Origin: Lysobacteraceae bacterium
GTDB lineage: Bacteria; Pseudomonadota; Gammaproteobacteria; Xanthomonadales; Xanthomonadaceae
NCBI GenBank assembly: GCA_003241895.1
Contig: QBLY01000021.1
Coordinates: forward strand, 1-47,794
DNA: 47,794 nt
Reading direction: 5' to 3'
Positions 47,658-47,794 of the stretch are shown here, piece by piece. The position numbers were made by a program, and so were the translations under genes. The notes under the pieces are model-generated. The model was not told where the DNA came from and did not search any database. It saw only the letters and a list, made by a program, of their open reading frames with translations. The first letter of the stretch is position 1; every line of letters begins with the position of its first letter.

Positions 47658-47794
47658 GGCCGACGACAGCGCACAAAGCGCGATGCACTTTTTCCTTGGC
47701 CGGACGGGCTTGGCTGCCGCAGGCGGCGGAGCGGCGCCGGCAGGGCGGGTGCGGCGGTCCCAGGCGGGCTGGGGGCGTTCGGGCGTCTCGGGGG

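Overview
High-GC DNA from a gammaproteobacterium, most likely Xanthomonadaceae/Lysobacteraceae (Lysobacter, Luteimonas, Arenimonas or a relative). The reasons are the order fimV-truA-trpF-trpB-trpA-accD, then glmM, tpiA-secG-tRNA-Leu-nuoA-N and tRNA-fMet-rimP-nusA-infB-rbfA-truB-rpsO-pnp, the strong GC bias, and the TonB-receptor style. The genus is not decided by anything visible here. No insertion sequence, phage gene or CRISPR array was seen. No stretch longer than about 300 bases lacks a gene.

Bases 1-10445 are housekeeping: the 3' end of fimV, truA, the trpF-trpB-trpA genes for the last steps of tryptophan synthesis, accD, glmM with an overlapping 2-oxoglutarate/Fe(II) oxygenase, a convergent short-chain dehydrogenase, tpiA and secG. 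Bases 10446-25500 carry tRNA-Leu(GAG) and the complete 14-gene complex I operon, closed by a perfect stem-loop. Bases 25595-34815 are the translation/transcription/RNA-decay block: initiator tRNA, a terminator, rimP, nusA, infB, rbfA, truB, then rpsO with its own promoter, a leader with three hairpins, pnp and a strong terminator. Bases 34889-37338 hold a DUF5671-like membrane protein with an overlapping pseudopilin-like protein, a phosphatidylserine synthase, a 54-residue membrane protein, and an RDD protein whose frame runs antisense through that small gene.

Bases 37335-47794 are the accessory part and the most interesting. Two proteins belong to polyhydroxybutyrate (PHB) degradation families: a lipoprotein with a type II (permuted) PHB depolymerase domain and a lipoprotein-like 3-hydroxybutyrate-oligomer hydrolase. 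They sit with a TonB-dependent receptor, a GntP-family carboxylate permease and a hybrid histidine kinase whose sensor is a sodium/solute symporter domain (CrbS/MxtR architecture). Together they could bind polyester fragments at the surface, cut them to 3-hydroxybutyrate, import it, and adjust expression to short-chain carbon supply. The divergent receptor/permease promoter has a perfect 20-base inverted repeat. An intrinsic terminator lies inside the signal-peptide codons of the depolymerase. The substrate of the receptor, permease and kinase is inference.
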